A stretch of 64,000 nucleotides of DNA from an uncultured Bacteroidales bacterium. GTDB lineage: Bacteria > Bacteroidota > Bacteroidia > Bacteroidales > Tenuifilaceae. Shown here piece by piece: positions 56,387-64,000 of this stretch. The notes under the pieces were generated by a model. It was given only the letters and a program-made list of their open reading frames with translations, did not search any database and was not told the origin of the DNA. The position numbers were made by a program, and so were the translations under genes. The first letter of the stretch is position 1. Each line of letters starts with the position of its first letter. Where the stretch lies: assembly GCA_937926785.1 (NCBI GenBank), contig CALBBQ010000005.1, positions 124,001 through 188,000 of the forward strand, written 5' to 3'.

Positions 56387-57541
56387 ATGAAGTACATAAC
56401 TTCAATTCTACTCCTATGTGTGACAACTCACACATCCTTGGGTCAAAACAATAATTTTAGCTTTACAACCAGGGTTGAAATTCCCACCTCGCCGGTTAAA
56501 GACCAGCAACGCACGGGAACCTGCTGGAGCTTTGCTACCACCTCGTTCATCGAAACTGAACTTATCCGAATGGGGCAACCGGTTTTTGACATCTCAGAGA
56601 TGTACTTTGTCCGGCATGCTTACGCTACCAAGGCACTTAACTACGTCAGGTTCCAGGGAGCAAACAACTTTGGACAAGGAGGCCAAGCCCACGATGTGAT
56701 GAACATAATCAGGCAACATGGCATGGTCACTGAAATGGAGTATCCGGGACTTAACTATGGTTCCAATGTTCATACTCATGGTGAGCTCGAGGCTGTTCTA
56801 AAGGGATTCCTTGATGCATTAGTAAAAAATCCTAATACAAAGCTAACCACAGCATGGTTTCCGGCCATAAATGGAATTTTAGATGCTTACCTTGGGGTTA
56901 TACCCGACAAAACAAAATCACCTTTATCAAAATCGAACTTCAACCCCGACGATTATGTTGAGCTGACCTCTTTCAGCCACCATCCGTTTTACGAAAGATT
57001 TTCCCTGGAAATACCCGATAACTGGTCACATGACCTATACTTTAACCTTCCCCTTGATGAGTTAATGAAAGTGATCATCCATGCCCTAAATAATGGTTTC
57101 ACCGTATGCTGGGATGGTGATGTCAGCGAGAAAAGCTTCGCCTACCGAAAGGGAATTGCTCTTTTGCCAGTAAGAAAAATCGAAGAACTTTCAGGCTCCG
57201 ATAAAGAAAGGTGGACAGGGATCACCGAAAAAGAACTGGCAAACCGCATAGCTGCCTTTGATGGGCCAATACCTGAACTTAAAGTAACCCAGGAAAACCG
57301 CCAGGAAAACTTCAATAACCTTACCACTACCGACGACCATCTGATGCACATTACAGGCATAGCAACCGATCAAAATGGAACGCTATACTTTCTCACCAAA
57401 AACAGTTGGGGTGCTGAAGGTGTGTATGAGGGTTATCTTTACATGTCGGAATCATACGTTCGCATGAAAACCATAGCCGTTATGGTGCACCGCAAAGCGA
57501 TACCAAAGGAAGTAGCCGATAAACTTAAAATCTATCCGTAA
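56387..57541 (+). CDS. Secreted C1B-type (bleomycin hydrolase-like) cysteine peptidase
   Basis: 384 aa. The signal peptide ends near SLGQ. Papain-fold with catalytic Cys46 in 'DQQRTGTCWSFA', His318 in 'TDDHLMHITG' and Asn339 in 'TKNSWG'; Gln40 of 'VKDQ' completes the site. 'FDISEMYFVRHAYATKA' is a C1B/PepC hallmark. Unlike cytosolic PepC it is exported, so it likely acts in the periplasm as an aminopeptidase on imported peptides. The gene's last 10 bases overlap the convergent LuxE-like gene. Confidence 0.9.
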   Translation: MKYITSILLLCVTTHTSLGQNNNFSFTTRVEIPTSPVKDQQRTGTCWSFATTSFIETELIRMGQPVFDISEMYFVRHAYATKALNYVRFQGANNFGQGGQAHDVMNIIRQHGMVTEMEYPGLNYGSNVHTHGELEAVLKGFLDALVKNPNTKLTTAWFPAINGILDAYLGVIPDKTKSPLSKSNFNPDDYVELTSFSHHPFYERFSLEIPDNWSHDLYFNLPLDELMKVIIHALNNGFTVCWDGDVSEKSFAYRKGIALLPVRKIEELSGSDKERWTGITEKELANRIAAFDGPIPELKVTQENRQENFNNLTTTDDHLMHITGIATDQNGTLYFLTKNSWGAEGVYEGYLYMSESYVRMKTIAVMVHRKAIPKEVADKLKIYP

Positions 57542-58557
57542 ACTAACAGGTTACACCCACGCACAGGTGCCGAATCCATGCGCCCTAGTACCTCAAATGA
57601 GCCGTCGGCATTAAGCCTACCAAGGTCTTGTGTTTGAATGAATGAACAGGAGTAAACGTTTGCCAGATCAATAACATTGACTCCGCCAGTTGCACCCGGT
57701 GGTGCAAGAGTAAGTGGATCTTGAACTTCACGAATCAGAACCTGCATCCAGGGTGGGCATGTGAAAACTCCATCGCCTTTTGAGTATGCTTGCGAAAGCA
57801 GCTCCGTCATACCATACTCAGAATGTATGGAGGTAACTCCAAACGCCTGCTTCAAAACCCCATGAAGCTCTTCACGTACAATCTCCTTTCGACGACCTTT
57901 CATGCCACCAGTTTCCATAATTATGGTGTTTTTAAGGCTTAGCTTATGCCGTTCAGCAAGATCGAGCAAGGCAAACGAAACGCCAATCAGCAGGCACTTT
58001 TGTCCACTTTCGTCAAGGTGTTGCAGCTTAGCAGCAAGCGAATCGAACTGATTGAGATAAAACCCTCCATCGGGGTTACCCGATCTCCTAACTAACTCAT
58101 CAACCATATACACCAATGATGAACCTGTGCGCTCAAGGTACGAAGGTAAAAGTGCAAGAATGCAGTAGTTTTTTTCATCACCATAAAAGTATTGAAAACC
58201 ATTGGTAAAGCTCTTCCTGTAAAGATTTGTACTGGCCACCATATGCCTGCTGGTTTCAGTACCGGTTGTTCCGCTGCTGGTAAATTCTATTTCAGGCTTA
58301 TATCCTTGTGCTATAATTGGTTTTGATTTAAAAAACTGAATGGGCAGAAACGGAATCTTCTCCAAACAGCTAACGCTGGCTACATCAACTTTAAGCAGAT
58401 CGACGTAGGTACGGTAAACTTCAACATTCTGGTACTGAAACCTGAAGGTTTCTAACGCCATTTGTTCAAATTCTTCAGCAGTTTGAATAGAAAAGATTAC
58501 ATCGGGTTGTATCATCTTTAACAGCTTTTGGTGCAAAGCTACTGAAATGTTTAACAT
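57532..58557 (-). CDS. LuxE/PaaK-type acyl-protein synthetase
   Basis: 341 aa. The AMP-forming loop 'FTSSGTTGTETSRHM' near residues 91-105, then 'ETGGMKGRRKEI' near 215, 'SEYGMTELLSQAYS' near 243 and 'IQTQDLGRLNADGSFEVLGRMD' near the end are typical of LuxE, the acyl-protein synthetase subunit of fatty-acid reductase, and of phenylacetate-CoA ligases. It activates a carboxylic acid as acyl-adenylate. No luxC or luxD is near. It lies 16 nt after the aldo-keto reductase, suggesting a joint pathway. A Met at codon 15 is an alternative start. Confidence 0.85.
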   Translation of the reverse strand: MLNISVALHQKLLKMIQPDVIFSIQTAEEFEQMALETFRFQYQNVEVYRTYVDLLKVDVASVSCLEKIPFLPIQFFKSKPIIAQGYKPEIEFTSSGTTGTETSRHMVASTNLYRKSFTNGFQYFYGDEKNYCILALLPSYLERTGSSLVYMVDELVRRSGNPDGGFYLNQFDSLAAKLQHLDESGQKCLLIGVSFALLDLAERHKLSLKNTIIMETGGMKGRRKEIVREELHGVLKQAFGVTSIHSEYGMTELLSQAYSKGDGVFTCPPWMQVLIREVQDPLTLAPPGATGGVNVIDLANVYSCSFIQTQDLGRLNADGSFEVLGRMDSAPVRGCNLLVYG

Positions 58558-58573
58558 CTTCCGTTAGGGAAAA

Positions 58574-59467
58574 TTAATCCACTTCCCGTCCCAGCGATGC
58601 TGAGTAAACCAAAAACCAATCCTGTAAAGTGAGATTTATATTTACTGCCTCCGCTGCGCTTTTAATGCGACCAATGTTCCCCGTTCCAATAACCGGAACT
58701 ATTCCAGCCGGATGGCTTAAAAGCCAACCAATAGCAACCTGTTCGGGTGTTGAACCGAGAGAAAACGCCACCTGCTGTAAAGCTTGCAAAACTCGTTTTT
58801 CGGATAGTGATTTAGGGTTGAAAAGCCTACCGCCAGCCAATGGCGACCAAGCCATGGGTATCATTTGCTGACGCAGCATATAATCGATGGTGCCGTTTTG
58901 GAAGCAATCAACATGTAGGGGTGAGATTTCAATCTGGTTAACGACAAGGGGCATATCTAAGTATGACTGGAGCATATCTACTTGATAAGGCAAAAAATTA
59001 GACACCCCAAAGTTTAAAACTTTCCCATCTCGCTTCAGCTGTTCAAATGCGTTGGCCACCTCAGCTGGGTCAAGCATTAATGAGGGCCGATGAAGAAGCA
59101 GCAGATCGATATAATCTGTTCTGAAGTTTCGGAGCGACCGTTCTACCGAACCTACGATGTGGCGGAAACTATAATCGTAGTGCTTAACCTTAACATCGGG
59201 AAACTTGGCCGAAAGAAGCCGAATACCACATTTAGTGATTATCTTAAACTTTTGCCTTAGCGATGGCTCCAGGGCTAATGCTTGTCCAAAAGAACTTTCA
59301 CAGGTGTAGTCACCGTATATATCGGCGCTATCAATAGTATCTACACCTAGTTCAATGCACTGCTTTGTGAGATATAGTAAAGCCTGAGAGCTTAACTTCC
59401 ATTCAGGCAACCGCCAGTGCCCCCAGACAATGGGTGAAGGTTTAAAGGTTTGGTGTTCGGGGCTCAT
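58574..59467 (-). CDS. Aldo/keto reductase (YdhF-like)
   Basis: 297 aa, full TIM-barrel AKR. The catalytic tetrad is visible as Asp in 'DSADIYGDY', Tyr in the same stretch, Lys in 'IITKCG' and His in 'LLLHRP'. 'FGVSNFLPYQVDML' and 'QIEISPLHVD' follow, then the NADP-binding end 'GWLLSHPAGIVPVIGTGNIGRIKSA' (segment IVPVIGTGN). Reduces aldehydes or ketones with NADPH. Its ATG overlaps the chemoreceptor stop (TAATG), so translation is coupled. Closest in style to E. coli YdhF. Confidence 0.92.
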   Translation of the reverse strand: MSPEHQTFKPSPIVWGHWRLPEWKLSSQALLYLTKQCIELGVDTIDSADIYGDYTCESSFGQALALEPSLRQKFKIITKCGIRLLSAKFPDVKVKHYDYSFRHIVGSVERSLRNFRTDYIDLLLLHRPSLMLDPAEVANAFEQLKRDGKVLNFGVSNFLPYQVDMLQSYLDMPLVVNQIEISPLHVDCFQNGTIDYMLRQQMIPMAWSPLAGGRLFNPKSLSEKRVLQALQQVAFSLGSTPEQVAIGWLLSHPAGIVPVIGTGNIGRIKSAAEAVNINLTLQDWFLVYSASLGREVD

Positions 59468-61359
59468 TAATCAATTTTAAAGTATGACGAAGCGTCTTTT
59501 AAATCGGCAGCAAGTTTTACAAGGTGCTCAGAGTATGCTCTCAGATCGGCAGCGGCCTCACCGGTTAGCTTGCTAACGTCGGTTAGCCGTTGCATGGAAT
59601 CGGTAATACGATTGGTTTCATTCTGTTGCTCACTGAATTCAGCCGACAGCTGTCGGGCATGTTCAGCAATTCGATTCACTTCCAGAGCCAGGCGCTCCAT
59701 TACCTCACGAACCTCTTTCACTGTGTTTAAGCTTGAGTTTGCCAGGTTAACAATATCCTGAGCGGCCTGTTTTGAACGTTCGGCAAGATTTCGAACCTCA
59801 CCTGCCACTACAGCAAACCCTCTGCCATGCTCACCTGCCCGGGCTGCCTCAACTGCTGCATTAAGGGCAAGTATGTTGGTTTGAAACGCTATATCGTTAA
59901 CAACCTGTATCTTATCGGCAACCATTTTCATGGCCTCCAGGGCCTTGTCAGAGGTTAGTGTACCCTGCTGAATGGTATCCACAGCCTTATCTGAAATACT
60001 TAACTGTGTTTGGACTGATCGGGTACTCTGTCCAATTGAACTAACCATTCGCTGCACTGAGTCCGACACCTCATGTGTTGTTGATGTTAGATTATCCACC
60101 GTGTTAGTAAGCGTTTCGGAGCTGGAGTTCATGGTTTGACCTGCATCCATAATACTTTCTGAAACCTGAACGATACCGCGGAAGGTGTCACGTAAACGAA
60201 TGGCCATATTGGTTAACGATTTTGAAAGTGTTCCGATTTCATCGTCCGTATCATCCTTGAAAGATGCATTTAGGTTTCCCTGGCTTATTTGCTGAGCAAA
60301 ATCGACTCCATGCGAAATCCGCTTCGAAATCTGATTCGAAGCGATGCTAATAACGCTACTTATGAGAATGAGACCCGCTAATCCGATAATAATCAGCGAC
60401 ATGATGCGCGAGCGGGCTTCGGTTAACACGTCGTCAATTATTACAATTACACCCAGGCACCAGGGAGAATCGGAGCCTTTCATTCTGATTGGGTTGAAGT
60501 AGGCAACAACCTCTTTTCCCGTGTAGGAATGTTTGGCTGACAAGGTGAAAGCTTCGCCTCGTGCTATTTTCTCAGAAATGTGGTAAGTGCTATCCTCTTC
60601 GGGGTTAATTTCGGCCATCGTTTTGCCCAGGACTGTTGAATCGGGGTGCGAAACGTAAATACTGCCATTGGAGAGCAGGAATGCGTAGCTGTTGTCAAAA
60701 AGCTTCAGCTTATCCACCCGCTCCTTGAATTCTGTTAAAGTAATATCGCAGCCAACTGTCCCAACAAGCTCATTCCCAACTGAGATTGGGCTAACCAGGC
60801 TGGTCATGGGAATTTTTGCATTATCGGATTTGGTGTACTTCCAATAGTATGGCTCAAGAATAGTATTCCCTTTGACATTCCTGGTTACCCAAAGGCTTTT
60901 GCTCGATAGGTTATCGAACCCTACCGTATCCTGACGGTATTTGAGGACTTCTCCCTCCCAGTAGAAGGTACAACGTAGTCGCCCTTTGCTCTTTCCTGTT
61001 TTATCGATTTTTAAAAGATCCCAGTTCACCCAAAGCGATTTAATGTTATGATGTTCCCTTAAAACATCGGCAACCATCGTATTTTGTATATCAATCCAAC
61101 TCTTCTGGTTTGAGGTGCTGAGAGCACGAAATGCCTCGGCAAGGGTTCTTGTAATGCTCAACTCCTGATTTAGTTGATCTTCAAAACCACGAGCAGTCTC
61201 TTTAACAAGGGTATTTACATATTTATGGGCATCCTTAAGGTTGTCGCGCTGGATGCTTTTAATAATATAAACGATTACGGTCATGTAAACTATAGCCGAA
61301 ATGCCTACAAGCAGAATCAGCATTTTATTCTGTAATCGATTCAATGCTAATAACCTCAT
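59467..61359 (-). CDS. Methyl-accepting chemotaxis protein with dCache sensor
   Basis: 630 aa from the ATG at 61357-61359; a GTG eight codons upstream is also in frame. Helix 1 (about 10-33), periplasmic double-Cache domain (about 40-300, with '[20 protein letters not shown]'), helix 2 near 320-345, HAMP, then a long signalling coiled coil with the tip '[39 protein letters not shown]' (tip '[15 protein letters not shown]'). No CheR-binding pentapeptide. It senses small molecules outside the cell and signals to CheA, but no che genes are in this window. Operon head for the AKR and LuxE-like genes. Confidence 0.93.
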   Translation of the reverse strand: MRLLALNRLQNKMLILLVGISAIVYMTVIVYIIKSIQRDNLKDAHKYVNTLVKETARGFEDQLNQELSITRTLAEAFRALSTSNQKSWIDIQNTMVADVLREHHNIKSLWVNWDLLKIDKTGKSKGRLRCTFYWEGEVLKYRQDTVGFDNLSSKSLWVTRNVKGNTILEPYYWKYTKSDNAKIPMTSLVSPISVGNELVGTVGCDITLTEFKERVDKLKLFDNSYAFLLSNGSIYVSHPDSTVLGKTMAEINPEEDSTYHISEKIARGEAFTLSAKHSYTGKEVVAYFNPIRMKGSDSPWCLGVIVIIDDVLTEARSRIMSLIIIGLAGLILISSVISIASNQISKRISHGVDFAQQISQGNLNASFKDDTDDEIGTLSKSLTNMAIRLRDTFRGIVQVSESIMDAGQTMNSSSETLTNTVDNLTSTTHEVSDSVQRMVSSIGQSTRSVQTQLSISDKAVDTIQQGTLTSDKALEAMKMVADKIQVVNDIAFQTNILALNAAVEAARAGEHGRGFAVVAGEVRNLAERSKQAAQDIVNLANSSLNTVKEVREVMERLALEVNRIAEHARQLSAEFSEQQNETNRITDSMQRLTDVSKLTGEAAADLRAYSEHLVKLAADLKDASSYFKID

Positions 61360-61575
61360 GATTAGTGTTTTAAATAAATTCACTTATGGAAATAAAATTT
61401 CAGAAAAATAATTTTTTGATACAACTAAAGCAAGAAAGTTCACTTTTTTGTAACTTGTGAGAGCTTGAAAATATTGTGAATAGTATAGTATTGTATTAGC
61501 AAACAGGATGATGCTTTTTAAAACTTTTTTAGTTAAGGCTTAACAAAGAATGCTTAAATCAAAAATTCAATAATT

Positions 61576-62403
61576 ATGGAGCCCATAAAAGAGTTCTGGC
61601 AATCGTCGAGCGGCAAGAAGCTTTTTGCCTGGCATTTGAAACCAGCAACACAACCAAAAGCAGTAATACTATTAGTTCATGGTCATGGTGAGCACTCGCT
61701 CAGGTACTTACCATGGGCCAAGCGTTTTGCTTATCATGGTTTTGTTTTCACATCGTGGGATCATGCCGGGCATGGTCAATCCGAAGGTTTACGGGGACAC
61801 ATAAACTATTTTGAACAGCTGCTGTTTGAAATCGATTTGGCCATAACCAAGATTACCCACGAATACCCAAAACTTCCCATAATACTCTATGGGCATAGTA
61901 TGGGTGGGAATATTGCGCTGAACTATGCCATAAATAGGCCAGCAAAGCTATGCCTGCTGGTGGTCACCTCACCATGGATTAATCTTTCAAACCCGCCTTC
62001 AAAGTTTATGGAGTTGGTAAGCAGCGTAATGAACATCATCGCTCCATTTGTTCAAATCAAATCAACCGTTAAACCCGAACAAATATCGCGGGTTCCCGAG
62101 GAAGTGGAAAAATATGCAACCGACCCGTTGAACCACGCGCTCATAACCCCCAGGCTTTATACCGCAATTCGCCGGTCGAGCCAGTATATTATCAAGTATG
62201 CCGATAAGATAAGAATCCCCACCCTTCTTCTGCATGGTAATGCCGATAGTATTACTTCATACCAAAGCACGGCCGACCTTTCCAGAAAAATTCCCCGAGC
62301 CACCTACGTGGAATGGCCAGATTGCTACCACGAGCTGCATAACGAGGAGATCAGAGAAGATGTTTTTGCCACAATTTTGAACTGGATGAATGAGCAGCTC
62401 TAG
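61576..62403 (+). CDS. Monoacylglycerol lipase/lysophospholipase-like alpha/beta hydrolase
   Basis: 275 aa, no signal peptide, so probably cytoplasmic. 'VHGHGEHSLRYLPWAKR' and 'WDHAGHGQSEGLRGHI' are MGL-family hallmarks. The triad is Ser108 ('GHSMGG'), Asp224 ('HGNADSI') and His252 ('CYHELHNE'). It releases fatty acids from monoacylglycerol or lysophospholipid; exact lipid unknown. Its last 14 bases overlap the GSCFA gene. Confidence 0.92.
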   Translation: MEPIKEFWQSSSGKKLFAWHLKPATQPKAVILLVHGHGEHSLRYLPWAKRFAYHGFVFTSWDHAGHGQSEGLRGHINYFEQLLFEIDLAITKITHEYPKLPIILYGHSMGGNIALNYAINRPAKLCLLVVTSPWINLSNPPSKFMELVSSVMNIIAPFVQIKSTVKPEQISRVPEEVEKYATDPLNHALITPRLYTAIRRSSQYIIKYADKIRIPTLLLHGNADSITSYQSTADLSRKIPRATYVEWPDCYHELHNEEIREDVFATILNWMNEQL

Positions 62404-63391
62404 ATTTGATTTCCGAACCGAGGTAAAGGTTGATTCCTTCCCTTTCCGTTTGAACTATTCCACCCCCGTGCTTTTTTGCGGCTCCTGCTTTGCTGAGAAC
62501 ATGGGTGGTATCATGCAGAGTCTTAAAATGCCCGTGTTGGTTAATCCCAACGGGGTGGTTTACAATCCCCTTTCGGTTTCTATGGTTATTAGAAATATAC
62601 TGCAGGGTAAGGTTTACATTGAACAAGATTTGTCCCACAGGAATGGCCTTTGGTTCAGCTTTGACCACTATACCCGTTTTGCAGCTGATAACCCTGAAAA
62701 ATGCCTTGCCGGCATCAACCAGGCAAACCAGCAAGCGCACTCATTTATGAGCAAAACCAAACTCATCGCCGTAACGTTTGGTACCGCAAGAGTTTACCGT
62801 CTTCTGACCACCGGCCGGGTTGTAGCGAATTGCCACAAAATTCCCGCCAAGGAGTTTTCGCATTTCATGCTCTCTGTTGAAGAGATTGTTTCCGAGTGGA
62901 TTGGCTTAATGGAAGAGATTTTAGCGATTTACCCTTACATGCGATTCTTATTTACCGTTAGCCCCATCAGGCACTGGAAGGATGGCGCAGTCGGAAACCA
63001 GCACAGCAAAGCAACATTACTGGTTGCCGTTCATAAAATAGTAGAGCAATTTCCGGATAAGGCATTTTACTTCCCCGGCTATGAAATTATGATGGACGAC
63101 CTGCGCGACTATCGCTTCTACGATTCTGATATGCTACACCCTTCCCAGCAGGCGGTTGATTACATCTGGCATAAATTCTCTGAGGCACTCATCGATAAAG
63201 ACGCTTTGCACATTGCCGAAAAAGTGCATAAAATACAACAGGCATTAAGTCACAGGCCGGTTAATCCGAAATCGGACGAGTTTAAAAAGTTTGTCAAGCA
63301 AACTATTCGGGAGATTGAAAACATCGAAGAAAAATTTCGTTTTATTAATTTTGACGAAGAAAAATTACATTTAAAAAAACACCTACACTAA
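62390..63391 (+). CDS. GSCFA domain protein (SGNH-like)
   Basis: 333 aa. The defining motif 'LFCGSCFAENMG' is near 28-39. 'VTFGTARVYRLLTTGRVVANCHKIP', 'FTVSPIRHWKDG' and 'DDLRDYRFYDSDMLHPSQQAVDYIW' (segments TFGTARVY, SPIRHWKDG and DMLHPS) are the conserved blocks. The fold is predicted as SGNH/GDSL-type hydrolase, with Ser in GSCF and Asp/His in 'DMLHPS' as the active site. Function of the family is unknown. It overlaps the preceding lipase gene by 14 nt, so the two are translated together. Confidence 0.92.
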   Translation: MSSSRFDFRTEVKVDSFPFRLNYSTPVLFCGSCFAENMGGIMQSLKMPVLVNPNGVVYNPLSVSMVIRNILQGKVYIEQDLSHRNGLWFSFDHYTRFAADNPEKCLAGINQANQQAHSFMSKTKLIAVTFGTARVYRLLTTGRVVANCHKIPAKEFSHFMLSVEEIVSEWIGLMEEILAIYPYMRFLFTVSPIRHWKDGAVGNQHSKATLLVAVHKIVEQFPDKAFYFPGYEIMMDDLRDYRFYDSDMLHPSQQAVDYIWHKFSEALIDKDALHIAEKVHKIQQALSHRPVNPKSDEFKKFVKQTIREIENIEEKFRFINFDEEKLHLKKHLH

Positions 63392-63401
63392 CTCTAAATT
63401 A

Positions 63402-64000
63402 ATGAAAATAAACATTTTTCAATTCAAACTCCTTTTGCTTTTATTTTACTGTATACCAAGTATAGCTTTCCCACAGGATTCCACCTGGGTTTGGTGTAGC
63501 AAGGGCGGTAGCAGCCTGAAATTTTTTATATCTATTTCCTACCAGGAAGGGAATGGGGAAATGGGTTTTGGAATCCCTTTTGGAATAGGTTACCAGAAGC
63601 AATACTACAATGGTCGGTTTAGAATTCATGCTACTATTCAGGATGCTAGTTTCATGAGCCTTGGCATAACCGATGCTCCTGATTACTACTATAGGGTTTC
63701 TACTTTAGGCCTGCACTCTGACATTGATGTTCTAAGGTATTACTCATTTTCAATTGTTTTGAGTACAGGGGTTGGTGGTTCACTCTCACGCGGGATAAAA
63801 TCTGAATTCTGGGATATGGATGGAAATTACAGTTCAGGTGGCTATTTCGCCAGGTTCTACCCTACCGTTTACTTAGCCTATGGTATTCGCATTGCACCCA
63901 GGAAAAGCAAGTATGCTCTGGAAATCATTCTGCCACCCGGGGGGCATGCCAACAACAGCTTTTACCTGCTACATGCCATCCGGGTTGGGGTAGATTACAA
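63402..64000 (+). CDS. Secreted beta-barrel-like protein, partial at window end
   Basis: Open frame from the ATG at 63402 to the last base, at least 199 codons. A signal peptide 'LLLLLFYCIPSIAFPQ' opens it. The mature part alternates Gly/Tyr-rich strands ('FGIPFGIGYQKQYYNGRFRIH', 'FARFYPTVYLAYGIRIAP'), a pattern of small outer-membrane barrels. No family recognised; the end lies outside the window. Confidence 0.6.
   Translation, partial: MKINIFQFKLLLLLFYCIPSIAFPQDSTWVWCSKGGSSLKFFISISYQEGNGEMGFGIPFGIGYQKQYYNGRFRIHATIQDASFMSLGITDAPDYYYRVSTLGLHSDIDVLRYYSFSIVLSTGVGGSLSRGIKSEFWDMDGNYSSGGYFARFYPTVYLAYGIRIAPRKSKYALEIILPPGGHANNSFYLLHAIRVGVDY

Overview
The window is chromosomal DNA from a member of the Bacteroidota, most likely a Bacteroidales-type anaerobe or microaerophile. 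The support is: a T9SS type B sorting domain, DUF4837 and DUF4492 proteins, a cytochrome bd operon, a 7TM-AraC regulator, and promoter boxes of the Bacteroidota type (TTTG, about 19-21 nt, TAnnTTTG). Ribosome binding sites are weak and leaders are A-rich. Gene density is high. I see no phage, insertion sequence, CRISPR array or rRNA. A genus-level name would be a guess.

Layout. 1-6218 (minus): a polysaccharide-use group of GH97 (cut by the window edge), GH2 beta-galactosidase and an Omp85-like barrel, with a membrane-bound AraC regulator upstream. 6346-11373 (minus): a helical-repeat protein, a SpoIIAA-like protein, a lipoprotein alpha/beta hydrolase, an outer-membrane barrel and a small lipoprotein. 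11561-18523 (minus): a six-gene acyl-CoA cluster of thiolase, SDR reductase, sodium:solute symporter, CoA-transferase and two unusual KAS III-like enzymes. 18755-22822 (minus): tRNA-Gln, glnS and metG. 22970-32336: housekeeping and envelope genes (LD-carboxypeptidase, YraN, MmcQ/YjbR, DUF4837, lytic transglycosylase, rseP, dxr, M23 peptidase). 32529-35453 (plus): an ABC exporter with a SLOG-fold protein. 35458-38180 (minus): a lipoprotein, a PKD/T9SS protein and an AI-2E-type permease. 38306-43125 (plus): MTA phosphorylase, GNAT, adk, obg, PAP2, pssA and purS. 43127-48395 (minus): DAHP synthase/chorismate mutase, a radical SAM protein, then cytochrome bd with a 42-residue membrane microprotein behind cydB and DUF4492 in front of cydA. 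48705-53495: an AsmA protein with a long charged tail, a HAD phosphatase, a CAU-anticodon tRNA and an SDR-type threonine dehydrogenase. 53544-64000: a FadL-like barrel, a secreted C1 peptidase, a chemoreceptor/aldo-keto reductase/LuxE-like operon, and an MGL-like hydrolase overlapping a GSCFA protein.

How genes work together. glnS sits beside the tRNA it charges. dxr, rseP and the M23 peptidase form an envelope/isoprenoid run, and the presence of dxr points to the MEP pathway. The thiolase cluster looks like a short-chain acid uptake, CoA-activation and C2/C4 condensation module. In both of its KAS III-like enzymes the usual Cys-His-Asn triad is altered, which makes it the best candidate here for undescribed chemistry. 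The cytochrome bd operon probably encodes its own CydX-like subunit.
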